DNA from: Arion vulgaris
Taxonomy: Eukaryota; Mollusca; Gastropoda; Stylommatophora; Arionidae
DNA length: 64,000 bases
Direction: 5' to 3'
NCBI GenBank assembly: GCA_020796225.1
Contig: CM036755.1
Coordinates: 39,956,306 to 40,020,305, forward strand
A program made the translations under genes and the position numbers. Below the pieces are notes generated by a model, which did not search any database, was not told the origin of the DNA, and saw nothing but the letters and a program-made list of their open reading frames with translations. Within the stretch, counting starts at the first letter, position 1. The number at the start of each line of letters is the position of its first letter. Below are positions 49,937 to 59,983 of the stretch, piece by piece.

Positions 49937-52742
49937 TTATCAGTTATCATTATTTGTATTTATTGCTACATTGAGATAAAGAAGGAGAGATCAGTCAGTT
50001 ATCATTATTTTTATTTATTGCTACATTGAGATAAAGAAGGAGAGATCAGTCAGTTATCATTATTTGTATTTATTGCTACATTGAGATAAAGAAGGAGAGA
50101 TCAGTCAGTTATCATTATTTGTATTTATTGCTACATTGAGATAAAGAAGGAGAGATCAGTCAGTTATCATTATTTGTATTTATTGCTACATTGAGATAAA
50201 GAAGGAGAGATCAGTCAGTTATCATTATTTGTATTTATTGCTACATTGAGATAAAGAAGGAGAGATCAGTCAGTTATCATTATTTGTATTTATTGCTACA
50301 TTGAGATAAAGAAGGAGAGATCAGTCAGTTATCATTATTTGTATTTATTGCTACATTGAGATAAAGAAGGAGAGATCAGTCAGTTATCATTATTTGTATT
50401 TATTGCTACATTGAGATAAAGAAGGAGAGATCAGTCAGTTATCATTATTTGTATTTATTGCTACATTGAGATAAAGAAGGAGAGATCAGTCAGTTATCAT
50501 TATTTGTATTTATTGCTACATTGAGATAAAGAAGGAGAGATCAGTCAGTTATCATTATTTTTATTTATTGCTACATTGAGATAAAGAAGGAGAGATCAGT
50601 CAGTTATCATTATTTGTATTTATTGCTACATTGAGATAAAGAAGGAGAGATCAGTCAGTTATCATTATTTGTATTTATTGCTACATTGAGATAAAGAAGG
50701 AGAGATCAGTCAGTTATCATTATTTGTATTTATTGCTACATTGAGATAAAGAAGGAGAGATCAGTCAGTTATCATTATTTTTATTTATTGCTACATTGAG
50801 ATAAAGAAGGAGAGATCAGTCAGTTATCATTATTTTTATTTATTGCTACATTGAGATAAAGAAGGAGAGATCAGTCAGTTATCATTATTTTTATTTATTG
50901 CTACATTGAGATAAAGAAGGAGAGATCAGTCAGTTATCATTATTTTTATTTATTGCTACATTGAGATAAAGAAGGAGAGATCAGTCAGTTATCATTATTT
51001 TTATTTATTGCTACATTGAGATAAAGAAGGAGAGATCAGTCAGTTATCATTATTTTTATTTATTGCTACATTGAGATAAAGAAGGAGAGATCAGTCAGTT
51101 ATCATTATTTTTATTTATTGCTACATTGAGATAAAGAAGGAGAGATCAGTCAGTTATCATTATTTTTATTTATTGCTACATTGAGATAAAGAAGGAGAGA
51201 TCAGTCAGTTATCATTATTTGTATTTATTGCTACATTGAGATAAAGAAGGAGAGATCAGTCAGTTATCATTATTTGTATTTATTGCTACATTGAGATAAA
51301 GAAGGAGAGATCAGTCAGTTATCATTATTTGTATTTATTGCTACATTGAGATAAAGAAGGAGAGATCAGTCAGTTATCATTATTTTTATTTATTGCTACA
51401 TTGAGATAAAGAAGGAGAGATCAGTCAGTTATCATTATTTGTATTTATTGCTACATTGAGATAAAGAAGGAGAGATCAGTCAGTTATCATTATTTTTATT
51501 TATTGCTACATTGAGATAAAGAAGGAGAGATCAGTCAGTTATCATTATTTTTATTTATTGCTACATTGAGATAAAGAAGGAGAGATCAGTCAGTTATCAT
51601 TATTTGTATTTATTGCTACATTGAGATAAAGAAGGAGAGATCAGTCAGTTATCATTATTTTTATTTATTGCTACATTGAGATAAAGAAGGAGAGATCAGT
51701 CAGTTATCATTATTTTTATTTATTGCTACATTGAGATAAAGAAGGAGAGATCAGTCAGTTATCATTATTTTTATTTATTGCTACATTGAGATAAAGAAGG
51801 AGAGATCAGTCAGTTATCATTATTTGTATTTATTGCTACATTGAGATAAAGAAGGAGAGATCAGTCAGTTATCATTATTTGTATTTATTGCTACATTGAG
51901 ATAAAGAAGGAGAGATCAGTCAGTTATCATTATTTGTATTTATTGCTACATTGAGATAAAGAAGGAGATCAGTCAGTTATCATTATTTTTATTTATTGCT
52001 ACATTGAGATAAAGAAGGAGAGATCAGTCAGTTATCATTATTTGTATTTATTGCTACATTGAGATAAAGAAGGAGAGATCAGTCAGTTATCATTATTTGT
52101 ATTTATTGCTACATTGAGATAAAGAAGGAGAGATCAGTCAGTTATCATTATTTGTATTTATTGCTACATTGAGATAAAGAAGGAGAGATCAGTCAGTTAT
52201 CATTATTTGTATTTATTGCTACATTGAGATAAAGAAGGAGAGATCAGTCAGTTATCATTATTTGTATTTATTGCTACATTGAGATAAAGAAGGAGAGATC
52301 AGTCAGTTATCATTATTTGTATTTATTGCTACATTGAGATAAAGAAGGAGAGATCAGTCAGTTATCATTATTTTTATTTATTGCTACATTGAGATAAAGA
52401 AGGAGAGATCAGTCAGTTATCATTATTTGTATTTATTGCTACATTGAGATAAAGAAGGAGAGATCAGTCAGTTATCATTATTTGTATTTATTGCTACATT
52501 GAGATAAAGAAGGAGAGATCAGTCAGTTATCATTATTTGTATTTATTGCTACATTGAGATAAAGAAGGAGAGATCAGTCAGTTATCATTATTTGTATTTA
52601 TTGCTACATTGAGATAAAGAAGGAGAGATCAGTCAGTTATCATTATTTGTATTTATTGCTACATTGAGATAAAGAAGGAGAGATCAGTCAGTTATCATTA
52701 TTTGTATTTATTGCTACATTGAGATAAAGAAGGAGAGATCAG
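49937..52742. repeat. 55-bp satellite-like array, 51 copies
   Basis: Unit: cagttatcattatttktatt, tattgctacattgagataaa, gaaggagagatcagt. Units are almost identical; the main variation is one base (G or T at the k). By eye, units 2, 12, 16-23, 27, 29, 30, 32-34, 38 and 45 carry T. One unit (at about 51965) lacks two bases. AT-rich with no long ORF. It occupies gene B intron 1. Confidence 0.98.
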
Positions 52743-52859
52743 AACAACATCACTGGGCTTTGAACCCAACACATTACCATTTAATAATCATGTGAACAGA
52801 ATTCAACCACAACGCAACTGTGAACACACCATCATTAGACTAATAATCACAGCTTCTTC

Positions 52860-53100
52860 AATGGTTTAACTGATGATCAGTTTCCAAGATAGTGCACGCT
52901 CGGTTGCATGATATGCTGCGATACTGTGGAGTTTTAATATGTCTTGTCTGTAACTCCATCAATCTATCTTTTTCTTGGTCTGCCCCTTCCTCTTGACGAT
53001 TTCATTTTCAGGTTGTACTCTCTTGCAACTGACGTAGTCGGGTTCATTCTCACCAAGTGGCCAAACCATTTGAGTCTTTGTTTTCCAATGAACCAGCCAA
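52860..53100 (-). pseudogene. RTE-type C-terminal fragment
   Basis: Reverse of GQTKKRWIDGVTDI-type sequence, with ggtttaactgatgatcagtt and gtggccaaaccatttgagtc shared with 42050-42265. In gene B intron 1. Confidence 0.7.
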
Positions 53101-53159
53101 TAATATGTCAAATAATAACTAAGGAAATTCTAGAAATATGTGAGGAGATTTGCAGACAG

Positions 53160-53745
53160 AGATAACAATATACGGAACAGATAGAAGTAGCAACAAGAAA
53201 TAGCTATCGATAAGAAGACTTGACATGAGTTGGTTGAAGACATGCCGTAACTGGGGTTAAAAAAGCACAAGAGAGATATTTACAAAAGATGAAAGGCATG
53301 ATCGAGAAACTGACGGAAGCCTCCATGCTTTTCATATTTGCTGTTCATATTTCATGCTTCTGAGCCATACAATGGAAATAAAGTCATCAGAAAAGCAAAA
53401 GTGAGTAAAACATCAATTCTGAACTTCTTCAAGAAACAACAAATTAAATGGTTCAGCTACACAATCAGATTACCAACAGACAGTGTGTCTATCTAAGGAT
53501 ATTGCTTCTCAATTACAGTTAATGCAAGGAAAAGTCATCAGACAAAAGGTGGACTACAGAAATACAGAAGCGCACACAAAGTCTGTTCTAGAAATCTCTT
53601 CTTATCCTGATGCTGTGAAACAAAACAGGGTTAGAAAAAAGATGGCAGAACTGACAAGATATTGATGGTTATTACCATTTTTGACCAGGAATACCAAATA
53701 CTGAGATCATCCAGCGCACAGGCATCAACGAGGAAATAAAACGTA
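53160..53745 (+). pseudogene. RTE-type fragment(s)
   Basis: Pieces include KQQIKWFSYTIRLPTDSV, then EAHTKSVLEISSYPDAVKQN (as at 38860-38960). Heavily broken. Confidence 0.5.
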
Positions 53746-53780
53746 GGAGATGGAAGTGGTTATGACATATACTAAGAATT

Positions 53781-55005
53781 CAGAAGACCAGACACCCACA
53801 TGTGGCAGAAGACCAGACACCCACATGTGGCAGAAGACCAGACACCCACATGTGGCAGAAGACCAGACACCCCACATGTGGCAGAAGATGACACACACAT
53901 GGCAGAAGACGACACCACATGTGGCAAGACCAGACACACATGTAAAGACCAGCACCACATGTGGCAGAAGACCAGACACCCACATGTGGCAGAAGACCAG
54001 ACACCCACATGTGGCAGAAGACCAGACACCCACATGTGGCAGAAGACCAGACACCCACATGTGGCAGAAGACCAGACACCACATGTGCAGAAGACCAGAC
54101 ACCCATGTGGCAGAAGACTCAGACACCCACATGTGGCAGAAGACCAGACACCACATGTGGCAGAAGACAGACACCACATGTGGCAGAAGACCAGACACCC
54201 ACATGTGGCAGAAGACCAGACACCCACATGTGGCAGAAGACCAGACACCCACATGTGGCGAAGACAGTACACCCACATGTGGCAGAAGACCAGACACCCA
54301 CATGGGCAGAAGACAGACACCACATGTGGCAGAAGACCAGACACCACATGTGCAGAAGACCAGACACCCACATGTGGCAGAAGACCAGACACCCACATGT
54401 GGCAGAAGACCAGACACCCACATGTGGCAGAAGACCAGACACCCACATGTGGCAGAAGACCAGACACCCACATGTGGCAGAAGACCAGACACCCACATGT
54501 GGCAGAAGACCAGACACCCACATGTGGCAGAAGACCAGACACCCACATGTGGCAGAAGACCAGACACCCACATGTGGCAGAAGACCAGACACCCACATGT
54601 GGCAGAAGACCAGACACCCACATGTGGCAGAAGACCAGACACCCACATGTGGCAGAAGACCAGACAACCACATGTGGCAGAAGACCAGACACCCACATGT
54701 GGCAGAAGACCAGACACCCACATGTGGCAGAAGACCCCAGACACCCACATGTGGCAGAAGACCAGACATCCACATGTGGCAGAAGACCAGACATCCACAT
54801 GTGGCAGAAGACCAGACATCCACATGTGGCAGAAGACCAGACACCCACATGTGGCAGAAGACCAGACACCCACATGTGGCAGAAGACCAGACATCCACAT
54901 GTGGCAGAAGACCAGACACCCACATGTGGCAGAAGACCAGACACCCACATGTGGCAGAAGACCAGACATCCACATGTGGCAGAAGACCAGACATCCACAT
55001 GTGGC
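53781..55005. repeat. 25-bp array, about 49 copies, with embedded palindrome
   Basis: Unit: accagacacccacatgtggc, agaag; each holds the 10-bp palindrome CCACATGTGG. A caccc/catcc variant dominates near the right end. Several central-left units (53870-54360) have lost single bases. Because 25 is not a multiple of 3 and no frame contains a stop, both strands are open for over 1.2 kb; none of these frames is a real gene. Confidence 0.97.
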
Positions 55006-55007
55006 TT

Positions 55008-55205
55008 TGAAATGGAATCCAGGATGCAAGAGAGGTAGCGGACAACCTAGGAGACATGAGATGAACTGTAGACAGAGAAAGAGTAGAGGTGGGAAAGACC
55101 TGGAAGGAACTAAACTGGCTTGCTCAAGACAGATCTGGTTGGAGGAAATTTGTTGATACCTTATGCTTCAAGAGGAGTTATGAGAAGAAGAAGAAGACGG
55201 TGTTC
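55008..55205 (+). pseudogene. RTE-type extreme C-terminus
   Basis: DMRWTVDRERVEVGKTWKEL-type sequence in shifted frames (gtggaaagacctgg ... ggaggaaatttgttgatacc), ending at a gagaagaagaagaag tail. Similar to the end of the 25830-26230 fragment. Just upstream of gene B exon 2. Confidence 0.6.
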
Positions 55206-55288
55206 TGCAGGTCAATATTGATGTTAGTTGACGATGTATAATACATAAATATAAATGGTTGTTTAATTTATTAAACTTTGTATTTCAG

Positions 55289-57379
55289 AAAGATGATGGT
55301 GCTGTCATTTATAAAGAAAGTGGTCAGCCTCAAAGTCAATCTCTACTAGATTGGCAAAAACATGAGAAACTCAATGGTAACCTTCAATGGAACTTTCAAC
55401 TTCTATACAACCAGCTTATGGAGAAAGGGGAACATCATTGGCAACAGATGCAGCTCAACCATGATAAACTGATTGATAAATTTAGTTCCAGCTTTGAAAT
55501 TCTCAGCAAACATGTCAGCAACATTGTAGATTTGAATGAAAGATCTGTCAAGTTGTACTTTATGCAAGAACTGGAACTGTTGAAACAAGAACTGGGAAAG
55601 TGATTAAAGGGGGAGATTAAGGTCAACAGAAGTTCTGGAAACTTCCAGTCAGAAATATCAATACAACACACACAGTTGACTAATGCACAACATGCACCGC
55701 TGTTTAATGCCCAACAGACACAGTTGTCTAATGCCCAACAGACACAGTTGACTAATGCTCAACATGCACCTCTGTTTAATGCCCAACAGACACAGTTGTC
55801 TAATGCTCAACAGACACAGTTGACTAATGCTCAACAGACACAGTTGACTAATGCTCAATATGCACCGTTGTTTAATGCCCAACAGACACAGTTGACTAAT
55901 GCTCAACAAACACAGTTGACTAATGCCCAACATGCACCATTGTTTAATGCCCAGCAGACACAGTTGTCTAATGTTCAAGATATGAGAGTTTGTCCCAAGG
56001 TACCTGCTAACGATAAATCAAATAATAACAAAAGTGTCCCAGTTAAAAATAACGTCAAAGACACACAAGATAATAATTCCTCCAAAAGCTATCTACCACT
56101 GTTTCCAACTTTGCAACAACAGAACCATAATCCAATAGAATCAAATTTTGAAATGCAAATTTATAACCAGAAGGATGTGCTGGTAGAAGAACAGGGACAT
56201 ATTTTTGAGTATACACCATCTACAGCAAAGACAACACAACAGGACGTAAATTGGGGAATCACGGAAGAACAGGGACTAACTTTTGAGTATACACCTTATC
56301 CAGCAAAGACAACACAACAGGACATAAATTGGGGAATCACTGAAGAACAGGGACTAACTTTTGAGTATACACCATATCCAGCAAAGACAGCACAACAGGA
56401 CATAAATTGGGGAGCAACTGGAGAACAAATTCATGTTGTAGTTGATAACGATAAGCCTATCAAGCTAAATACTTTCCCTGGAAAAATAAAGCAAAGTTTA
56501 TCTGGAATGCCAGTGGTACATGCAGAGTTGCATAGTATCCAAGCTGTGATGGGTAACCACGAACAAAGCAGTATCGACAATTTATATTTACCAGAATTCA
56601 ATCAACAGAAAACAGCAGTGATAAATAACAACTTTGTGACCCAAATCTCCCAAGAAATAAAAGTTCAATCATATGCTAACATTGTCACATCCAAAAAGGA
56701 ACTTACTGAAGGTGAGGTCAAAGCTTACCCTCTGGATGCCGTTAACCGTCATACACCACCAATCATGACTCCGAATAAGAAATCAATTAGAGCAACAGGG
56801 TCATACGCTGAAGCCATATCAAATCAAATGAACGGCACACAGTTATTGACTGCAGGATGTGATCAATCTAAGAATATCTCAAACTTCTCTTGTCCAGTCA
56901 ACAACTTAAACAAAATCAAGACATCAAAATTACCGAACCAGAAGCTCTTTACTATATTCGATAGCGATCAGTTCAGCATTTCCAACACACATTTTCCATC
57001 TCCATTCGCTTACTCGAGTGGGAAAAAATGCAGAGTTAGAGTTCGGGTAAACTTTGAACAGGGAAGTGTCCTAACAGCTCATGTTCATGTATCTAAAGGG
57101 GAATATGATGACAACCACAAGTGGCCGCTAGTTTTATCTGGTACAGGCTATATTTGGAACCAAAGTTCGTACAGTAAAACACAAATATGGCAGCTTCTTC
57201 CGGTACCATGCAAAATGCCTCTTTCCTCGAAAGGAGCATTTGTTTTTCCAACTTCAGTCTGCTTGTCAACATCACGTGGCAAGTACCCGAATGTAAATTA
57301 CCAAAAGTTGGTTGAAAAAAATTATACTATAGATAATTGTGTGACATTTATATGGGATGTCGAAGCAGTCGAAAAGTAA
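55289..57379 (+). CDS. Gene B exon 2: coiled coil, octapeptide repeats, TRAF-type MATH domain
   Basis: The acceptor tgtatttcag gives phase 0 with exon 1. Residues 1-104 are the coiled coil paralogous to gene A (LNERSVKLYFMQELELLKQE). Codon 105 is TGA (55601-55603); the same frame is then open to 57379. QTQLxNAQ and HAPLFNAQ octapeptides span 55673-55975. A 26-residue block (EEQGLTFEYTPYPAKT, QQDINWG) occurs three times at 56190-56420. The last ~125 residues form a MATH/TRAF-C domain: KKCRVRVRVNFEQGS, SKGEYDDNHKWPLVLSGTGY, IWNQSS, YTIDNCVTFIWDVEAV. These correspond to the MCARVYLNG, GEYDxxLxWPF, LxDQ and YIKDDTxFIKVxV blocks of TRAF proteins. MATH domains bind receptor or substrate peptides. 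No RING or zinc finger is seen. The lone stop is an error, readthrough or early decay. Confidence 0.85.
55601..55603 (+). other. In-frame TGA in gene B exon 2
   Basis: Compared with gene A (GAACTGGGGAGGGTGATTAAG), gene B has GAACTGGGAAAGTGATTAAAG. One base is missing before TGATTAA, and four extra bases a little further on restore the frame. So the stop stems from an indel pair, not a substitution. Confidence 0.8.
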
Positions 57380-57392
57380 GTGGGTCATGGAG

Positions 57393-57402
57393 TTATTAAA
57401 CA
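57393..57402 (+). terminator. Possible gene B polyadenylation signal (ATTAAA)
   Basis: attaaa lies about 15 bases after the gene B stop, within gagttattaaacaag. It is a common variant of AATAAA. No other good signal was noted before the convergent ORF. Weak evidence. Confidence 0.3.
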
Positions 57403-57466
57403 AGTCAGAGCAAAGGTGGCAAGCTCTTTAAACGACTCGTGTTAAAGAACACCAATCCAAAAAGTT

Positions 57467-57816
57467 TCACTGTCGGTTAAAAATTCCATCTTTCTTAAAT
57501 TGGACTTCTTCTTTCCAATCAACACAAATAATTTTTTTGTATTGTTCTTCTATTGCACTGATGTTTTCTCTTGCAATGTGCGTTAATGGTAGTTCTGCAA
57601 ATAACGGCTTGGTTTAAAATTATCATAAGGCTCAGTTTTGACAAGCACTAGGGGCCTTCTCCACTTGAAGTTTATTCTGTCTTGTTGATGGAGTCCTCTG
57701 TCTGTGTTTTTCTGATTTTTCTCAATCAGATCTTTTAACTTATACAAAAGTTCTTTCCCATTGGTCTTGTATTTAGGACTACTGTCATATGATTGTTTCC
57801 ATTTTTGTGTCGCCAT
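57467..57816 (-). CDS. Small unrecognised protein, convergent with gene B, one apparent frameshift
   Basis: The ATG at 57816 (minus) sits in a good context (aactATGG). The first 70 or so codons read MATQKWKQSYDSSPKYKTNG, KELLYKLKDLIEKNQ, DRINFKWRRPLVLVKTEPYD, NFKPSR. The frame then stops at 57583. Moving one base at about 57600 gives a continuous second part, LFAELPLTHIARENISAIEE, QYKKIICVDWKEEVQFKKDG, IFNRQ and a stop at 57467, for about 116 residues in all. Composition looks protein-like (charged, few repeats) and nothing around it is a transposon. I do not recognise the family. Alternatively the ttatttgcag at the junction is a splice acceptor. The gene B stop is about 90 bp away. Confidence 0.5.
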
Positions 57817-58130
57817 AGTTAAAGATTCTAGCTAACACGATATTCCACATGAGAAAAATAGAAATGAAGGGATGTAACTTTCTGTAATCTTTCATAATCC
57901 TCATTATCCAATCAAATATTTGTAAATACATTATTGAGTACTAAGCATATTATTTAACAGTACCAATAAAAACCATATATTAAGTATATTTACCCAATTT
58001 GCTCTTCAGAATTATACATATTTTTAGAAAAAAACAGTTTGCATATGAAAAAAGGCCTAAAATCTGCCAAAATGCCAAACACTTTTTTTAAACCAACCAC
58101 TTTCAAAAATGGTCAAATTTCTCGAATCTG
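57817..58130. other. AT-rich intergenic, upstream of the small minus-strand ORF
   Basis: No repeat or ORF recognised; would hold the promoter of the small ORF if that is real. Confidence 0.4.
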
Positions 58131-58133
58131 GCC

Positions 58134-58451
58134 TTAACTCTTTCCACGCTTTAAGCCGCACACTGCGCCACGGCGGAAGTCCGTTGTACGCTTTAAGCCG
58201 CACACTGCGCCATAGAGTTGCTTCCTTATAAGAAGTCTTTCTAGTTTTACTTCTACTGTTTTACTTCTAATACTTTTTAACCTTGTTATTCTATTAGGTT
58301 GTCCAGTTTTCTTCAATTTTGTATATAATAATATATATATGTTTATTTATTGACGAGTAGTTGGGATCGAAATAAAAAAATTTTTTTTTTTTACTTCCCT
58401 TGAATTAACTGCTTAAAAATTGAGGAAATAAATGGGCGTGGAAAGAGTTAA
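58134..58451. mobile_element. TTAA-flanked MITE, family TTAA-1, copy 3
   Basis: TTAACTCTTTCCACGC at the left, gcgtggaaagagTTAA at the right: a 16-bp perfect inverted repeat including TTAA. Near the left end a 36-bp segment (cacgctttaagccgcacact, gcgcca) is doubled. The body matches 31086-31344. Confidence 0.9.
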
Positions 58452-58479
58452 AAAGACCAAATTTGCAACCCTGATCCAG

Positions 58480-58835
58480 ACTCCACTGTAGTTGTTCCCT
58501 CTCTGCTCCTTCTGGATCATAGGGCTTCAACAGTTGTTCGCCACTTCTCCTGGTCTCTGACTGTTTTCTTTATGGTCTACCAGGATAGTCGAGCACTCTT
58601 CAGTTCCTCAGGAAGACATTGTCTCCAGGTCTGTTTAGGACATCCTCTTTTCCGCTTTCTTTGCGGGTTCCACTCAAGTGCTTGTCTAGTGACACTTGAC
58701 TTTCTTCTTTAGGATATGCCCAACCCATCGCCATTTTCTCCTCTTAACCTGGGTCATCATAGGTTCCTATCCTGTTCATAGGGTCTTTGCGACATAGAGG
58801 TTAGGTGCTCTCTTCTCATTCCAAGGTCGTGGATC
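58480..58835 (-). pseudogene. RTE-type C-terminal fragment
   Basis: The minus strand carries the GxxKRKRGRPKxxW-like region (reverse of gttcaggacatcctcttttc, cgctttctttgcgggttcc) and a WRVGHILKKE-like part near 58720. Many frameshifts. Confidence 0.55.
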
Positions 58836-58839
58836 GCAA

Positions 58840-58920
58840 GGTACGTGGATCGCAAGGTATGTGGATCGCAAGGTACGTGGATCGCAAGGTACGTGGATCG
58901 CAAGGTACGTGGATCGCTCC
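58840..58920. repeat. 17-bp tandem repeat, about 5 copies
   Basis: Unit ggatcgcaaggtacgt. Each unit carries a donor-like aag/gtacgt, but there is no exon context. Confidence 0.85.
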
Positions 58921-58964
58921 CTCGTGGAGCCATTGGGATATTTTTCCAGAGATCTCTGATCTCA

Positions 58965-59245
58965 GTAAAGGTGAGATTTAATTCCTAATCCTATGGAGAT
59001 GAGGCGATAATACGTATTTCCCATTTTCAAGTTGAGCATGTAAAAGAACCCTTTGGCAATTCAAAATCGAGAAGAGCAGGCTGGAAAGTCGCTGCCCAGG
59101 CGAAATTTATTAGAAAAAAGGAAATAAATTCCAACAAATATTTTCACCATCTTCAAAATTATATCGGGGACCCACACTGGTGCTACAGAGTTTGTGCACT
59201 GCTGCTGAGATCTTCCTGTGTAAGAAATAGATCTGAGCACACTTG
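58965..59245. repeat. Interspersed repeat B, copy of 45955-46215
   Basis: cctatggagatgaggcgata, gaagagcaggctggaaagtc, gtgctacagagtttgtgcac. Confidence 0.65.
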
Positions 59246-59429
59246 GTTATTTGTAAAACTACAGTACTTTGTAATTACGTGTTTTGGTTATTTACCAAAG
59301 TGTAATGATTATGGTCCGATCAATCAATTTTATCCACAGGTCTGTGTTAGAAAAGTAAATAGGTCAAATAGTCTTCTGTTCAAGCAGTCTATAAGTAATT
59401 GGGTCATGATTTCATCAAGTGTGTCTTCT

Positions 59430-59660
59430 TTTGTTGTCACACTGCTACCGTGTTGTTGCCCAGTGTCGTGATTTTCTGTTTTTGTCTTGTGCTGTTCTGG
59501 TGGCTTAGGTGATTATTATTTTTGCTCTTTGACAGGATTCTGCTATGGACATAAATCAAGTAGCTTTTACTTCTTTTTTTTTTGCTGTTACTCTTTTCCT
59601 GGCTTGTCATGATCTTCACGTTATTGTCTTTTGTTTTGCAGATGGCTTGAGTGATGAATA
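59430..59660 (-). pseudogene. RTE-type extreme 3' end
   Basis: Minus strand: KSYLIYVHSRILSKSKNNNH, STRQKQKITTLGNN. It is the counterpart of the plus-strand 15360-15480 piece, and part of it recurs at 63925-64000. Confidence 0.6.
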
Positions 59661-59983
59661 CACTCTTACTAGTCCATCAGCTATTTTAACCTCTGTGTTG
59701 GATATAATTCAAGCAGTCTTGCTTGTTTTAACCTTATCTATGATGCTTATCAAATCTTATGCAATATATTTCATTGTGTTTTCAGTTGATATTCATTCAC
59801 AGCATACACACACACAGCAAGTGCTACACAGCAAACACACACATAGCAAACACATGCACGCACACAGCAATGTTTAGTACAAAGAGTAAGAAAGTGTTCT
59901 AATGTCAAAAGACACTATAATGGGTGGTAGTGTGATTGGTTCACATTTGTATGCTGCTCTAGTGGTTCAAGGTATGAGTAGAG
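59661..59983. other. Intergenic with a CA-rich microsatellite
   Basis: acacacacagcaa-type repeats at about 59800-59875; the ORF over it (HTHSKHMHAHS) is low complexity and not supported as a gene. Confidence 0.5.

Noticed and set aside
49937..52742. CRISPR-like appearance of the regular 55-bp array
   Set aside because: There are no distinct spacers; the entire unit is repeated, and the context is a spliced eukaryotic genome.
53725..55156. Very long overlapping ORFs on both strands (over 400 codons)
   Set aside because: They are translations of the 25-bp array, which has no stop in any frame; no homology or codon pattern supports a protein.
58840..58920. Five donor-like AAG/GTACGT sites in a 17-bp repeat
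   Set aside because: No adjacent open exon and no acceptor partner; the match is a property of the repeat unit.
59545..59877. 110-codon ORF with apparent membrane segments
   Set aside because: Its first third is antisense to an RTE 3' end and its last third is a CA microsatellite.
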